In this document: positions 48,986 through 56,685 of the stretch, piece after piece
How positions within the stretch are numbered: the stretch's first letter is position 1
Layout of the letters: each line of letters opens with the position of its first letter
Source: Colwellia demingiae
GTDB taxonomy: Bacteria; Pseudomonadota; Gammaproteobacteria; Enterobacterales; Alteromonadaceae
Reading direction: 5' to 3'
Length of the DNA stretch: 64,000 bases
Assembly: GCF_007954275.1 (NCBI RefSeq)
Contig: NZ_VOLT01000008.1
Coordinates: 62,001-126,000 of the forward strand
Program-made: the position numbers and the translations under genes
Notes under the pieces: generated by a model
What the model was told of the DNA's origin: nothing
What the model saw: only the letters and a program-made list of their open reading frames with translations
Database searches by the model: none

Positions 48986-50170
48986 ATGATGAATATTGCC
49001 ATTGTTGGCGCAGGATTGATGGGGCGATTACTCGCCCTGTCTTTACTGCGAGGTAAACAGTCAGAAAACGTAACCATTACTTTATTTGATAAAGATAAGA
49101 AACTCGCTCATAACAGTGCTGCCTATGCTGCAGCAGGTTTATTAACGCCATTAGGGGAATCACTTCACTGTGAACCTAATATTGTTAGCATGGGTTTTGA
49201 GTCATTACGTTTATGGCCGGCTTTGCTCGACAGTTTGGATGAATATACCCTTTTTCAACAAACTGGCGCCATCGTGGTAAGTCATGAGCAAGACAAAGGT
49301 GACTATCAGCGTTTTGTTAGGCACCTAAACAATAACTATCCCGAACATAAATTACATACGCTAGATCGTGCGCAATTGCTTGAACTAGAACCTGAAATAG
49401 GACGAAGTTTTAATCAAGGTTTGTACCTGCCACAAGAAGGGCAGATTGGTAATCGTCGCTTGTTAATTGCCTTACGAAAACAGCTTGAAAAAGAAGGAGA
49501 GAGCAGCAATGGCGTTAACTCGCTAAACTGGTTAAGTGAGTGTGAGGTACTTGCTATTGAAAACACTGAACTTATCAGTAAAGTTAGCTATCAACAGTGC
49601 GGGATCAATTGTAGCCAATCATTTGATTTAGTGATTGATTGTCGAGGTACTGGCGCGAGTAATAAAAATAGTCATCGTGCTTGCGCACCATTAAGTGACT
49701 TACGTTCTGTTAGGGGGGAACTGTTCCAGCTATTTGCCCCTGAAGTGAACATTTCCAGACCGATACGATTGATGCACCCTAGATATCAGCTTTATATAGC
49801 CCCTAAAGGCAAAGGTTTTTATGTGGTGGGTGCCACTGAAATTGAAAGCGACGATGACTCACCCATGACAGTTCGCTCAGCGATGGAATTACTCAGTGCG
49901 GCTTATAGCGTGCATCCAGGGTTTGCTGAAGCAAATATTCGTCAACACGTTAGTCAGTGTCGACCAGCCTTTAGTGATAATCAGCCTAAAATCACTCAAA
50001 AGGGTAGTTTAATACAGGTAAATGGCTTATTTCGTCACGGTTTTTTAATTGCCCCAGTAGTGCTTAAGCAAGTGTTAGCCCTGGCCAATAATCGGATAAA
50101 TAATAGCATCGATGATTTGCCCTATAATAATTATTTATGTACAGAGCAACCACAAGAAGAGGTGATTTAA
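48986..50170 (+). CDS. thiO: FAD-dependent glycine oxidase ThiO
   Basis: ThiO oxidises glycine to the imine used to build the thiazole half of thiamine; it takes the place of ThiH. The 394-residue protein has the FAD-binding VGAGLMGRLLALSLL with GxGxxG, AAYAAAGLLTPLGE, and the C-terminal NGLFRHGFLIAPV typical of DAO-family enzymes. ATG codons at 48986 and 48989 are both possible; AGGCGG upstream favours the second slightly. The stop overlaps thiS by one base. Confidence 0.92.
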   Translation: MMNIAIVGAGLMGRLLALSLLRGKQSENVTITLFDKDKKLAHNSAAYAAAGLLTPLGESLHCEPNIVSMGFESLRLWPALLDSLDEYTLFQQTGAIVVSHEQDKGDYQRFVRHLNNNYPEHKLHTLDRAQLLELEPEIGRSFNQGLYLPQEGQIGNRRLLIALRKQLEKEGESSNGVNSLNWLSECEVLAIENTELISKVSYQQCGINCSQSFDLVIDCRGTGASNKNSHRACAPLSDLRSVRGELFQLFAPEVNISRPIRLMHPRYQLYIAPKGKGFYVVGATEIESDDDSPMTVRSAMELLSAAYSVHPGFAEANIRQHVSQCRPAFSDNQPKITQKGSLIQVNGLFRHGFLIAPVVLKQVLALANNRINNSIDDLPYNNYLCTEQPQEEVI

Positions 50171-50382
50171 TGAATATTCATATTAACGGAAAAGCCTATT
50201 CGTTAGGCCATGAAGTACACATTAGTGTCAGTTCAGCATTAACGTTACATTTTATTGAACCACAACAAAGTACTTTTGCGGTGGCGCTTAATGGTGATTT
50301 TGTTGGAAAAGCAGATTATGACACCACTCTAGTAAAAAATGGCGATAGTCTTGATGTGCTACTGCCAATACAAGGGGGGTAA
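50170..50382 (+). CDS. thiS: Sulfur carrier protein ThiS
   Basis: ThiS carries sulfur as a C-terminal thiocarboxylate for thiazole synthesis. The 70-residue protein has the ubiquitin-like fold pattern ([18 protein letters not shown]) and the required C-terminal Gly-Gly (LPIQGG). I chose ATG 50170, which overlaps the thiO stop (TAATG); an upstream in-frame frame adds 11 residues unlike ThiS. Confidence 0.95.
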   Translation: MNIHINGKAYSLGHEVHISVSSALTLHFIEPQQSTFAVALNGDFVGKADYDTTLVKNGDSLDVLLPIQGG

Positions 50383-51179
50383 TGATGTCACTTAATATCT
50401 ACGGACAGCAGCTTGATAGCCGTTTGCTCATTGGCAGCGCACTTTATCCATCACCACAAGTAATGAAACAAGCCATACTAGCTAGTGGTTCACAGGTAGT
50501 AACTCTCTCGCTGAAACGTCAGAATCCGGCAGAGCAAGCGGGTCAACAAATATGGCGTTACTTACAAGAAATCGTCACCGAAGTGAACGGTCATTTACTG
50601 CCTAATACCGCGGGTTGTAAAACAGCAAAAGAAACGGTTACGCTGGCGAAAATGAGTCGAGAAATTTTTCAAACCGATTGGATTAAGCTCGAGGTTATTG
50701 GTGACGATTACAATTTACAGCCTGATCCCATTGAGTTACTCAATGCTGCCGAGCAGTTAATAAATGACGGCTTTAAAGTCTTACCGTATTGCACCGATGA
50801 TCTGGTTTTGTGCCAGCGTCTCTATGATTTAGGTTGTCAGGTGATTATGCCGTGGGCATCACCTATTGGTACGGGTAAAGGATTGATGAACCCTTATAAC
50901 TTAGAAACTATTCGTTTACGTTTACCCGATGCGACCTTAATTTTAGATGCGGGCATTGGCAAACCTTCGGATGCTTGTTTGGCGATGGAAATGGGTTATG
51001 ACGGTGTTTTGTTAAATAGTGCCGTTGCATTGGCAGATAATCCGGTATTGATGGCAAAAGCCTTTGGGCAAGCGTTACAAGCAGGTGAGCAAGGGTATGT
51101 GGCAGGGATAATGCCTCAAAGACAGACCGCCCACCCATCAACACCAACATTAGACACTCCATTTTGGCACCAACCGTGA
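50382..51179 (+). CDS. thiG: Thiazole synthase ThiG
   Basis: ThiG joins 1-deoxyxylulose 5-phosphate, ThiS thiocarboxylate and dehydroglycine into the thiazole phosphate. The 265-residue TIM barrel has the Schiff-base Lys in [46 protein letters not shown] (anchor: [12 protein letters not shown]) and [15 protein letters not shown] precedes the ATG. It starts in the thiS stop codon. Confidence 0.96.
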   Translation: MMSLNIYGQQLDSRLLIGSALYPSPQVMKQAILASGSQVVTLSLKRQNPAEQAGQQIWRYLQEIVTEVNGHLLPNTAGCKTAKETVTLAKMSREIFQTDWIKLEVIGDDYNLQPDPIELLNAAEQLINDGFKVLPYCTDDLVLCQRLYDLGCQVIMPWASPIGTGKGLMNPYNLETIRLRLPDATLILDAGIGKPSDACLAMEMGYDGVLLNSAVALADNPVLMAKAFGQALQAGEQGYVAGIMPQRQTAHPSTPTLDTPFWHQP

Positions 51180-51295
51180 GTTAAACGGCTTATTGCTATA
51201 GTGTCCAATTAAGGCGTCAAAAGTACTCATTGACTAACGTCAACTCCGTGCTATTTCCTTGTAATTGAACACTACAGCTGCAAGCCGTCTAACTC
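51178..51295. repeat. Long imperfect hairpin (118 bp) between thiG and thiDE
   Basis: The left arm GAGTTAAACGGCTTATTGCT followed by ATAGTGTCCAATTAAGG is matched by the inverse of the right arm, GAGTTAGACGGCTTGCAGCT followed by GTAGTGTTCAATTACAAGG. Roughly 30 of 37 positions pair. The element starts within the thiG stop codon. It may be a miniature inverted-repeat element or an operon-internal RNA structure. Confidence 0.65.
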
Positions 51296-51323
51296 AGTTC
51301 TAAATTATTTAATTTTAAACTCA

Positions 51324-53003
51324 GTGAAAATAGTGATATTGATGGCTAACATGATTGGTATGAATATGAATAAGAAAAAGCCGATAATTTGGACTATTTC
51401 TGGTAGTGATTGCTCTGGTGGTGCGGGTGTTGCTGCGGATATTAAAACGGGTCATGGTTTAGGGGTGGAAGTTTGTCACCTGATCACCGCGAATACTGTA
51501 CAGAACTCGCATCGACTTCTCTCGGTAAATGCTATTTCGGTTGAGATATTGCAGCAACAAGCAGCGATATTATTGGAAGACAAACCTCCATCGGTCATCA
51601 AAATTGGTTTAGTGGCTAACGTAGCGCAAGTACAGTGGTTAGCTCAGTTACTTAAGCACACTAAACAAGTCATGCCCAACGTAATTAGCGTTTATGATCC
51701 TGTTGGTCAAGCCAGTGTTGGTGGTAGTTTCAGTACGACCACGCTAGAGCAGCTTACCCCCTTATTACAGCAAGTGGATGTGCTCACGCCTAATTCGATG
51801 GAAGCGAAAAGCTTAGCCAGATTAGCTGATTTTTGTGATAAAAGTGATGCCAATGAAACAGCTGTCGAAATACTGGCTAAAAAAATCCATTACGATTTTG
51901 GCATCACCTCTATTATCATTAAAGGTGGCCACAGCCGGGATGAACAAAGCAGTAGTGATTACTGTTACCATCAATTAAATCAGCTACATGGCAAGCAAGA
52001 CAATCAAGATAAAACCCTAACAGCGATTAGCTATCAGTTAAGCGCCCAGCGTATTGAAAGTCATTATAGCCACGGTGGTGGTTGTAGTTTTGCTACAGCA
52101 TTATCCGCTTTTTTTGCCCAAGGTTATTTAGTACGTGATGCTTTTACCTTAGCAAAGGCATTTATCAGTCAAGGATTGAGCGCTAGCGAGCGAGTAAGTG
52201 AATCATTCGGTCATCAATATTACGGTGCATTTGAACAGCAAGGTTGGCCATGGCATACTAAATTTTTCCCTAAAATAGTTGATGAACTAAGTGTTAAATA
52301 CCAAGATTTATCAGCATTTAATTCATTAAACTTAGCCGGAAAAAAACTAGGCCTTTACCCTGTCATTGATTCATTATATTGGCTAAAGCGGTTACTACCC
52401 TTAGGTTTAGAAATTATTCAACTACGCGTGAAAAACTTAGCAGAAAGTGAATTAGAACACGTAATTATTGAAGCAGTAGCGCAGGCGAAAGAATTTGATA
52501 CGCGTTTGTTTATTAATGATTATTGGCAACTGGCTATTAAGCACGGTGCTTATGGTGTTCACATTGGTCAAGAAGACTTGCAAGATGCAGACTTAACGGC
52601 CATTCAGCAATCGGGGATACGTTTAGGTATCAGCACCCATGGTTGTTATGAATTCTTATCGGCACAGCGATTACAGCCGTCATACTTAGCCATTGGCGCA
52701 ATTTTTCCAACGAAAACTAAAGATATGACCGGACAAATTCAAGGCATTGATAACTTGAGACAGGTATTATCTTTACGTCCAGATAATAAGCATAAAATCC
52801 CAGTGGTTGCTATTGGTGGTATTAATCTAGAACGGGCAAGAGAAGTTATCGAAACAGGCGTAGAAAGTATTGCTGTAGTTACTGCAATAACTGAAGCTGA
52901 GTGTTCACATGGCATTTCACCTGAGCTGGCAGTCACTCGTTTACAAGATATATACCCAAGCCACTTGAATATGCGTGTTTCAGGACGCTTGGGCGATTCA
53001 TGA
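51324..53003 (+). CDS. thiDE: Fused HMP-phosphate kinase / thiamine-phosphate synthase ThiDE
   Basis: One polypeptide combines ThiD (phosphorylates HMP-P) and ThiE (joins HMP-PP and thiazole phosphate). The ThiD part (residues ~20-290) has WTISGSDCSGGAGVAADIKT, a DPVG-type YDPVGQAS, IIKGGHSRD and the catalytic Cys in YSHGGGCSFATALSAF. The ThiE part (~330-545) has GLYPVIDS, QLRVKNL, LFINDYWQLA, GVHIGQEDL, GISTHG, AIGAIFPTKTK and VVAIGGI. The last 16 codons (YPSHLNMRV...GDS) come from an inserted repeat element. The start is uncertain: GTG 51324 gives the longest form, and in-frame ATGs at 51342-51366 are possible. Confidence 0.93.
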   Translation: MKIVILMANMIGMNMNKKKPIIWTISGSDCSGGAGVAADIKTGHGLGVEVCHLITANTVQNSHRLLSVNAISVEILQQQAAILLEDKPPSVIKIGLVANVAQVQWLAQLLKHTKQVMPNVISVYDPVGQASVGGSFSTTTLEQLTPLLQQVDVLTPNSMEAKSLARLADFCDKSDANETAVEILAKKIHYDFGITSIIIKGGHSRDEQSSSDYCYHQLNQLHGKQDNQDKTLTAISYQLSAQRIESHYSHGGGCSFATALSAFFAQGYLVRDAFTLAKAFISQGLSASERVSESFGHQYYGAFEQQGWPWHTKFFPKIVDELSVKYQDLSAFNSLNLAGKKLGLYPVIDSLYWLKRLLPLGLEIIQLRVKNLAESELEHVIIEAVAQAKEFDTRLFINDYWQLAIKHGAYGVHIGQEDLQDADLTAIQQSGIRLGISTHGCYEFLSAQRLQPSYLAIGAIFPTKTKDMTGQIQGIDNLRQVLSLRPDNKHKIPVVAIGGINLERAREVIETGVESIAVVTAITEAECSHGISPELAVTRLQDIYPSHLNMRVSGRLGDS

Positions 53004-53216
53004 TCAAGGCGCCTCTTTTTATTAAGGGTTATTCCCTTAAAAAAGGAGGTAACGAAGAACATGGTTTGCTCAACTGTCCCCGCAGGGCTGGTTTAGAAAC
53101 GCTTTATGCTACGTTATTGATTTCGACAATAGAATAACTATTCTCTTCAATCAATGCCTTGCCTAAAGTATTTCTAATTCCAGCTGAAACCTGCATCTTC
53201 AGGTAGTTTGGGTATA
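52951..53216. mobile_element. MITE-like element, copy B (266 bp)
   Basis: The left end TATACCCAAGCCACTTGAAT and the right end (GCATCTTCAGGTAGTTTGGG up to 53216) are inverse repeats of about 24 bases with mismatches. The interior matches the element at 27935-28201 in the same orientation over most of its length. Its first 53 bases lie inside thiDE and encode the last residues and stop codon. The right part occupies the 291-base gap before the methyltransferase gene. Confidence 0.8.
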
Positions 53217-53294
53217 GTATAATATCGAAACGACATACATGTTCAAATTGCTTGGATTTGTAATGTCTTTGATAAATATCGGTTAAGGATAATA

Positions 53295-53756
53295 ATGAAA
53301 ATTTTAGAAAATAAAATACCGCCGCCTTTAGTAGGCTTACTGGTTGCGCTATTGATGTGGGGGTTAAGTACAGTAACGCCCGTTATCTTATTAACAAATA
53401 CAGTAAAAATAGCTCTGGTTGTTGGTTTTATTTCTATCGGTGTTTTCTTTGATCTTGCAGGAGTTATATCTTTTCGAATGGCTAAAACAACGGTGAACCC
53501 GCTAAAACCTAATACAGCAAGCTCTTTAGTAACATCAGGTATTTATCAAGTTACCCGTAATCCCATGTATGTAGGCTTTGTTGCTTTTTTATTGGCTTGG
53601 GCAAGCTTTTTAGGCTCGGCGTGGGGACTTATTCTAATTCCGTTGTATGTGGCTTATATTCAATTTTTTCAAATAGCTCCTGAAGAAAGAGCGCTAACAA
53701 TATTATTCAAAGAAGAGTTTACAGACTATAAAGAAAAAGTTCGTCCTTGGTTATAA
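53295..53756 (+). CDS. Isoprenylcysteine carboxyl methyltransferase-like membrane protein
   Basis: The 153-residue protein has four to five hydrophobic helices and the C-terminal ICMT/PEMT signature: GIYQVTRNPMYVGF, then PEERALTILFKEEFTDYKEKVRPWL (anchor: APEERAL and EEFTDYKEKV). Such bacterial proteins are methyltransferases of unknown substrate that bind S-adenosylmethionine. It is a single gene with its own terminator and converges on the carbonic anhydrase gene. Confidence 0.88.
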   Translation: MKILENKIPPPLVGLLVALLMWGLSTVTPVILLTNTVKIALVVGFISIGVFFDLAGVISFRMAKTTVNPLKPNTASSLVTSGIYQVTRNPMYVGFVAFLLAWASFLGSAWGLILIPLYVAYIQFFQIAPEERALTILFKEEFTDYKEKVRPWL

Positions 53757-53814
53757 TGACTGGATAGAACGAATGTAAGCCAAAATTCTGAAATAATGTT
53801 ACTTATTAAACATG

Positions 53815-53852
53815 AAAAGCGGGAAATACAGTTTTGTATTTCCCGCTTTTTT
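53815..53852. terminator. Bidirectional terminator between the methyltransferase and carbonic anhydrase genes
   Basis: AAAAGCGGGAAATACA pairs with TGTATTTCCCGCTTTT around a GTTT loop, with a T run on the right and A run on the left. It lies between two convergent genes. Confidence 0.95.
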
Positions 53853-53882
53853 CGTTATCAATCATTTATATTTAATGAAGTA

Positions 53883-54734
53883 TTACATTGCAGATAATAA
53901 TCTTGGGTTAACGACTAAGTTTCTAACACCGTGGGCGTGATCTTCTTTAAAGGCATTACCTTTACACCACTGACCAACAGATTCTATATTTACTTTCGCC
54001 ACTTGTGGGCGAACGCTCCAAGTTACTTGAAATGGAGAGCCTTTTTCATTGTAACTAGGGCCTGTAGTCGAGCCAGCGTATTGAATCGGTGTACCGGTGT
54101 TATTTGGAATGTTAAGCGCTTGATGTTTATCATTGTTAATACCGTGCTTAGTTAGTTCACCAAAATCTAAAGCATTTTTATCATTCACAACAACAAATAC
54201 TTGGGTCTCAACACGAAATTGTGGATTGATAGTCGACTCACCTAAACAAGCGCCTAAAGTGTTGCCAGGCGCTGCTTGTGCGGTAGAGTGAACATAGTGT
54301 ACTTCGATAGTATCACCAGGGAATAAACCGCCGTGTGGGTTAGGGCAGATATCTTTATTAATTTTTTTAGTTTCTTTGCTACTTAATTTACCGGTATAAA
54401 CAAAACCTGTTTGATAACCCGTACCATCGCCATTACCAGCATATTTAGTAAACTCACCACCTTTATGCTCAGCATTTTTATGCATATGGATATTACATAA
54501 ATTCATGTTAGTAGATTCTGGTGCTAGACCAAAAATACGTGGGTTATTACCTTGTTTCATTGATAAATCACGTGGTGATTGCGGCCCATAACCTTTACTA
54601 ACAGTATTATTTTCTAACATAGCTCGTTGCTTTTTAATTACGTTATCTGAAACGTTGGCAGGCTCACTGCCAGCAAAAGCTATTAGCGGAATTAATGCTG
54701 CGGCGACAGTCAGTGCAATAATATTCGTCTTCAT
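53883..54734 (-). CDS. Secreted delta-class-like carbonic anhydrase
   Basis: The 283-residue protein has a signal peptide (residues ~1-21, ending LIAFAG). It contains LCNIHMHKNAEHKGG, with an HxH pair and an EH, and GDTIEVHYVHSTA. These parallel the zinc ligands of alpha-type enzymes (HWH and ELHLVHW) and match the bacterial members of the delta/CA_like family (PF10563), as I remember it. It should hydrate CO2 in the periplasm. Two Cys pairs (CNIH, CPNPHGG, ACLGES, WCKG) may form disulfides. It is single and has its own promoter region upstream. Confidence 0.8.
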   Translation of the reverse strand: MKTNIIALTVAAALIPLIAFAGSEPANVSDNVIKKQRAMLENNTVSKGYGPQSPRDLSMKQGNNPRIFGLAPESTNMNLCNIHMHKNAEHKGGEFTKYAGNGDGTGYQTGFVYTGKLSSKETKKINKDICPNPHGGLFPGDTIEVHYVHSTAQAAPGNTLGACLGESTINPQFRVETQVFVVVNDKNALDFGELTKHGINNDKHQALNIPNNTGTPIQYAGSTTGPSYNEKGSPFQVTWSVRPQVAKVNIESVGQWCKGNAFKEDHAHGVRNLVVNPRLLSAM

Positions 54735-55149
54735 ATTGTATCCTTAAGATTGTTGATTAGCGGGTCACTTATGACAATTAGCATTACTGTATTTTTATAT
54801 ACATTATGGTCAGTATAGAAAATGGTTTTAGGGGTATTGCATGAAAAAACTAGACTACCATTTTGCTATGTAGCAGGCGCATTATGTGTTTAAAGCGATA
54901 CTATGGGTCACTATAGTTTAGGTAATGCCACATGCGAATAATATTATGCTTTGTTTTTTCTTGCTTACATCATAAGTTGATAATGTCTATGCTACAGTAA
55001 AACGTCATGACAACCTCCTGACCGTCATGTTTACTATGTTAAAAATTGTAACCTGCAGGATGAGTTATATCTGATAATTAGCTTGTTGAATCATTCTGCT
55101 TGGGCTTAAAATATAAAAACAAACATGAATGTCAGCATAAGAAGTGAAT
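54735..55149. other. Divergent intergenic region between carbonic anhydrase and lipoate-ligase-like genes
   Basis: These 415 bases hold no gene that I can support. A GTCATGAC palindrome (55004-55011) and a second GTCATG (55023-55028) lie about 120 bases before the rightward gene; their meaning is unclear. Promoters for both genes should lie here, but I cannot place them firmly. Confidence 0.35.
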
Positions 55150-55857
55150 ATGAGTGGTAATAAATTACTGAAATACAAGAAAATTTCTGTAGCTAAGGTG
55201 TTTGAAAAAGAGACACAGATTATTGCCCAAATACAGGCAGAAGAACTCAAACAATGCTTAATGTTATGGCAGGCCAAAGAAGCTACTTTAGTATTGCCAG
55301 CAGGTAAGAAATGGCTAGAATCTGACGAGCTTAAAGCGGGTTTATCAGCTGAGAAGTGGCTTTTACAGGCTCGTAAAACAGGAGGAGCACCTGTACCACA
55401 ATGTCCGGGTATAATTAACTTATCTCACCTCTATCTTTGGTCAAATGATACGCCTTATTCAATTACCCAAGCCTATGAGAATTTATGCACTGTGTTACAT
55501 GCTTTCTTTCGTCAATTTAACTTAACTAGCCAAGCGCATGCCACAGAGTTTTCTTACTGTGATGGTGATTATAATATTAACTTGAATGGTAAAAAGGTTG
55601 TTGGTACTGCTCAGCGAGTGATCATAAAAAAAGGTGGCGGAAAGATAGTATTAGCACAAGCCTTTATTCTGATTGATGTGATACTTGATGAGATCGTGCA
55701 GCCTGTTAACTTGTGCTACCAGTTATCTGATAAAACGGAGCGAGTACAAGCGCAGGTACATACTACGCTTTTTGAAAATATTACCGAACGACCGACAATA
55801 GAAAAACTATATCAGCAGGTTACTCAAGCTTTTGTTGATAGTGGTCTTTATCAATAA
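55150..55857 (+). CDS. Lipoate-protein ligase A-like protein (BPL/LplA/LipB family)
   Basis: The 235-residue protein has the family landmarks ARKTGGAPVPQCPGIINLS, where other members have R-x-x-GGG-x-V..-G-N-x-N, the catalytic-Lys region NLNGKKVVGTAQR, and EFSYCDGDYNI. This group transfers lipoyl, octanoyl or biotinyl groups. It lacks the accessory domain of E. coli LplA and has a variant GGAPVP motif, so the exact reaction is not certain. ATG 55150 is preceded by AAGAAG; a GTG at 55144 is also in frame. No lipoyl-domain gene is nearby. Confidence 0.8.
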   Translation: MSGNKLLKYKKISVAKVFEKETQIIAQIQAEELKQCLMLWQAKEATLVLPAGKKWLESDELKAGLSAEKWLLQARKTGGAPVPQCPGIINLSHLYLWSNDTPYSITQAYENLCTVLHAFFRQFNLTSQAHATEFSYCDGDYNINLNGKKVVGTAQRVIIKKGGGKIVLAQAFILIDVILDEIVQPVNLCYQLSDKTERVQAQVHTTLFENITERPTIEKLYQQVTQAFVDSGLYQ

Positions 55858-55932
55858 AATCGCCACTCATACAACTATTATCAGTCAACCATCGCCTCTA
55901 AAATGGGCATCAATAATCTGGGTAAGTAATGT

Positions 55933-56520
55933 CTACGAACCCTTTTTTAGTTGCTCATAAAGATCGGCAAATTTAACGCGCTTTTTGTAACCTTTGAAAA
56001 AGTGCTTATGAATCACATTTCCTTTGTTATCAATTACCACTACACCTGGGTAAGGGATACCGTAATGATCACTATCTGCAGTATATTCATTGTTAACGAT
56101 ACTATATGCCAGCATCGTTTGTACTTTTTGGTCAGAAAGTAATGGGTAACTTATACTTTTCTGTTCAGCAAACGTTTTTAAAATATCAGGATTATCATAA
56201 GAAATAGCTGCTAAGCCGTAACCTAACTTTGTAAATTGTTCAGCATGTTCATTTAATTCTATTAGGTGTTTTTTACAAAAAGGGCACCAATCGGCAGAGC
56301 GAAAAAACAAAATAATTAAACCTTGCTCACCACTAAGTTCTTTGATATTAACTGCTTGCTCTTGAGTATTCAAAACCGAAATTTTGGGCGCTTGTTCACC
56401 GAGTGTTGGACCCACATTAATGCTGGTGTTGGCAAAGGCGTTATTCGTTAATAACAATAGTAGTGAGAAAAGTGATATTGATATTTTTTTATTAATAGCA
56501 GAGTAAGTTTTATTATTCAT
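55933..56520 (-). CDS. Secreted peroxiredoxin/thiol-disulfide redox protein (AhpC/TSA-type)
   Basis: The 195-residue protein has an N-terminal hydrophobic signal (residues ~10-30, SLFSLLLLLTNNAFA). It then has a thioredoxin-like fold with GEQAPKISVLN, the active site FFRSADWCPFCKKHL and YPLLSDQKVQTM, YGIPYPGVVVID. The first Cys of WCPFC is the likely peroxidatic or redox Cys; the CxxC form is shared by redoxins and BCP-like proteins. Its location outside the cytoplasm suggests a role in periplasmic thiol or peroxide handling. It converges with the ligase-like gene. Confidence 0.85.
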   Translation of the reverse strand: MNNKTYSAINKKISISLFSLLLLLTNNAFANTSINVGPTLGEQAPKISVLNTQEQAVNIKELSGEQGLIILFFRSADWCPFCKKHLIELNEHAEQFTKLGYGLAAISYDNPDILKTFAEQKSISYPLLSDQKVQTMLAYSIVNNEYTADSDHYGIPYPGVVVIDNKGNVIHKHFFKGYKKRVKFADLYEQLKKGS

Positions 56521-56685
56521 TTAGGTTACGGTTTTATGGGTTCTGACCTAAAAGACCGTGTGATGAAGTAAAAATTTTAATATAAGTTGAAACTGATTTT
56601 TACACTAAAAAGAATTAGCTCTTTATAGGCATTAAATTAGCTAATTTAACGCCTCTATACTTAATAAACTTACTTTACTGATTTT

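Noticed and set aside
52739..53062. Antisense frame of 107 codons across the end of thiDE and MITE copy B
   Set aside because: It lies opposite the conserved ThiE domain and owes its other half to the repeat element.
55004..55028. GTCATGAC palindrome with a second GTCATG as an operator
   Set aside because: The two parts are short and unevenly spaced; chance occurrence in a 415-base gap is not unlikely.
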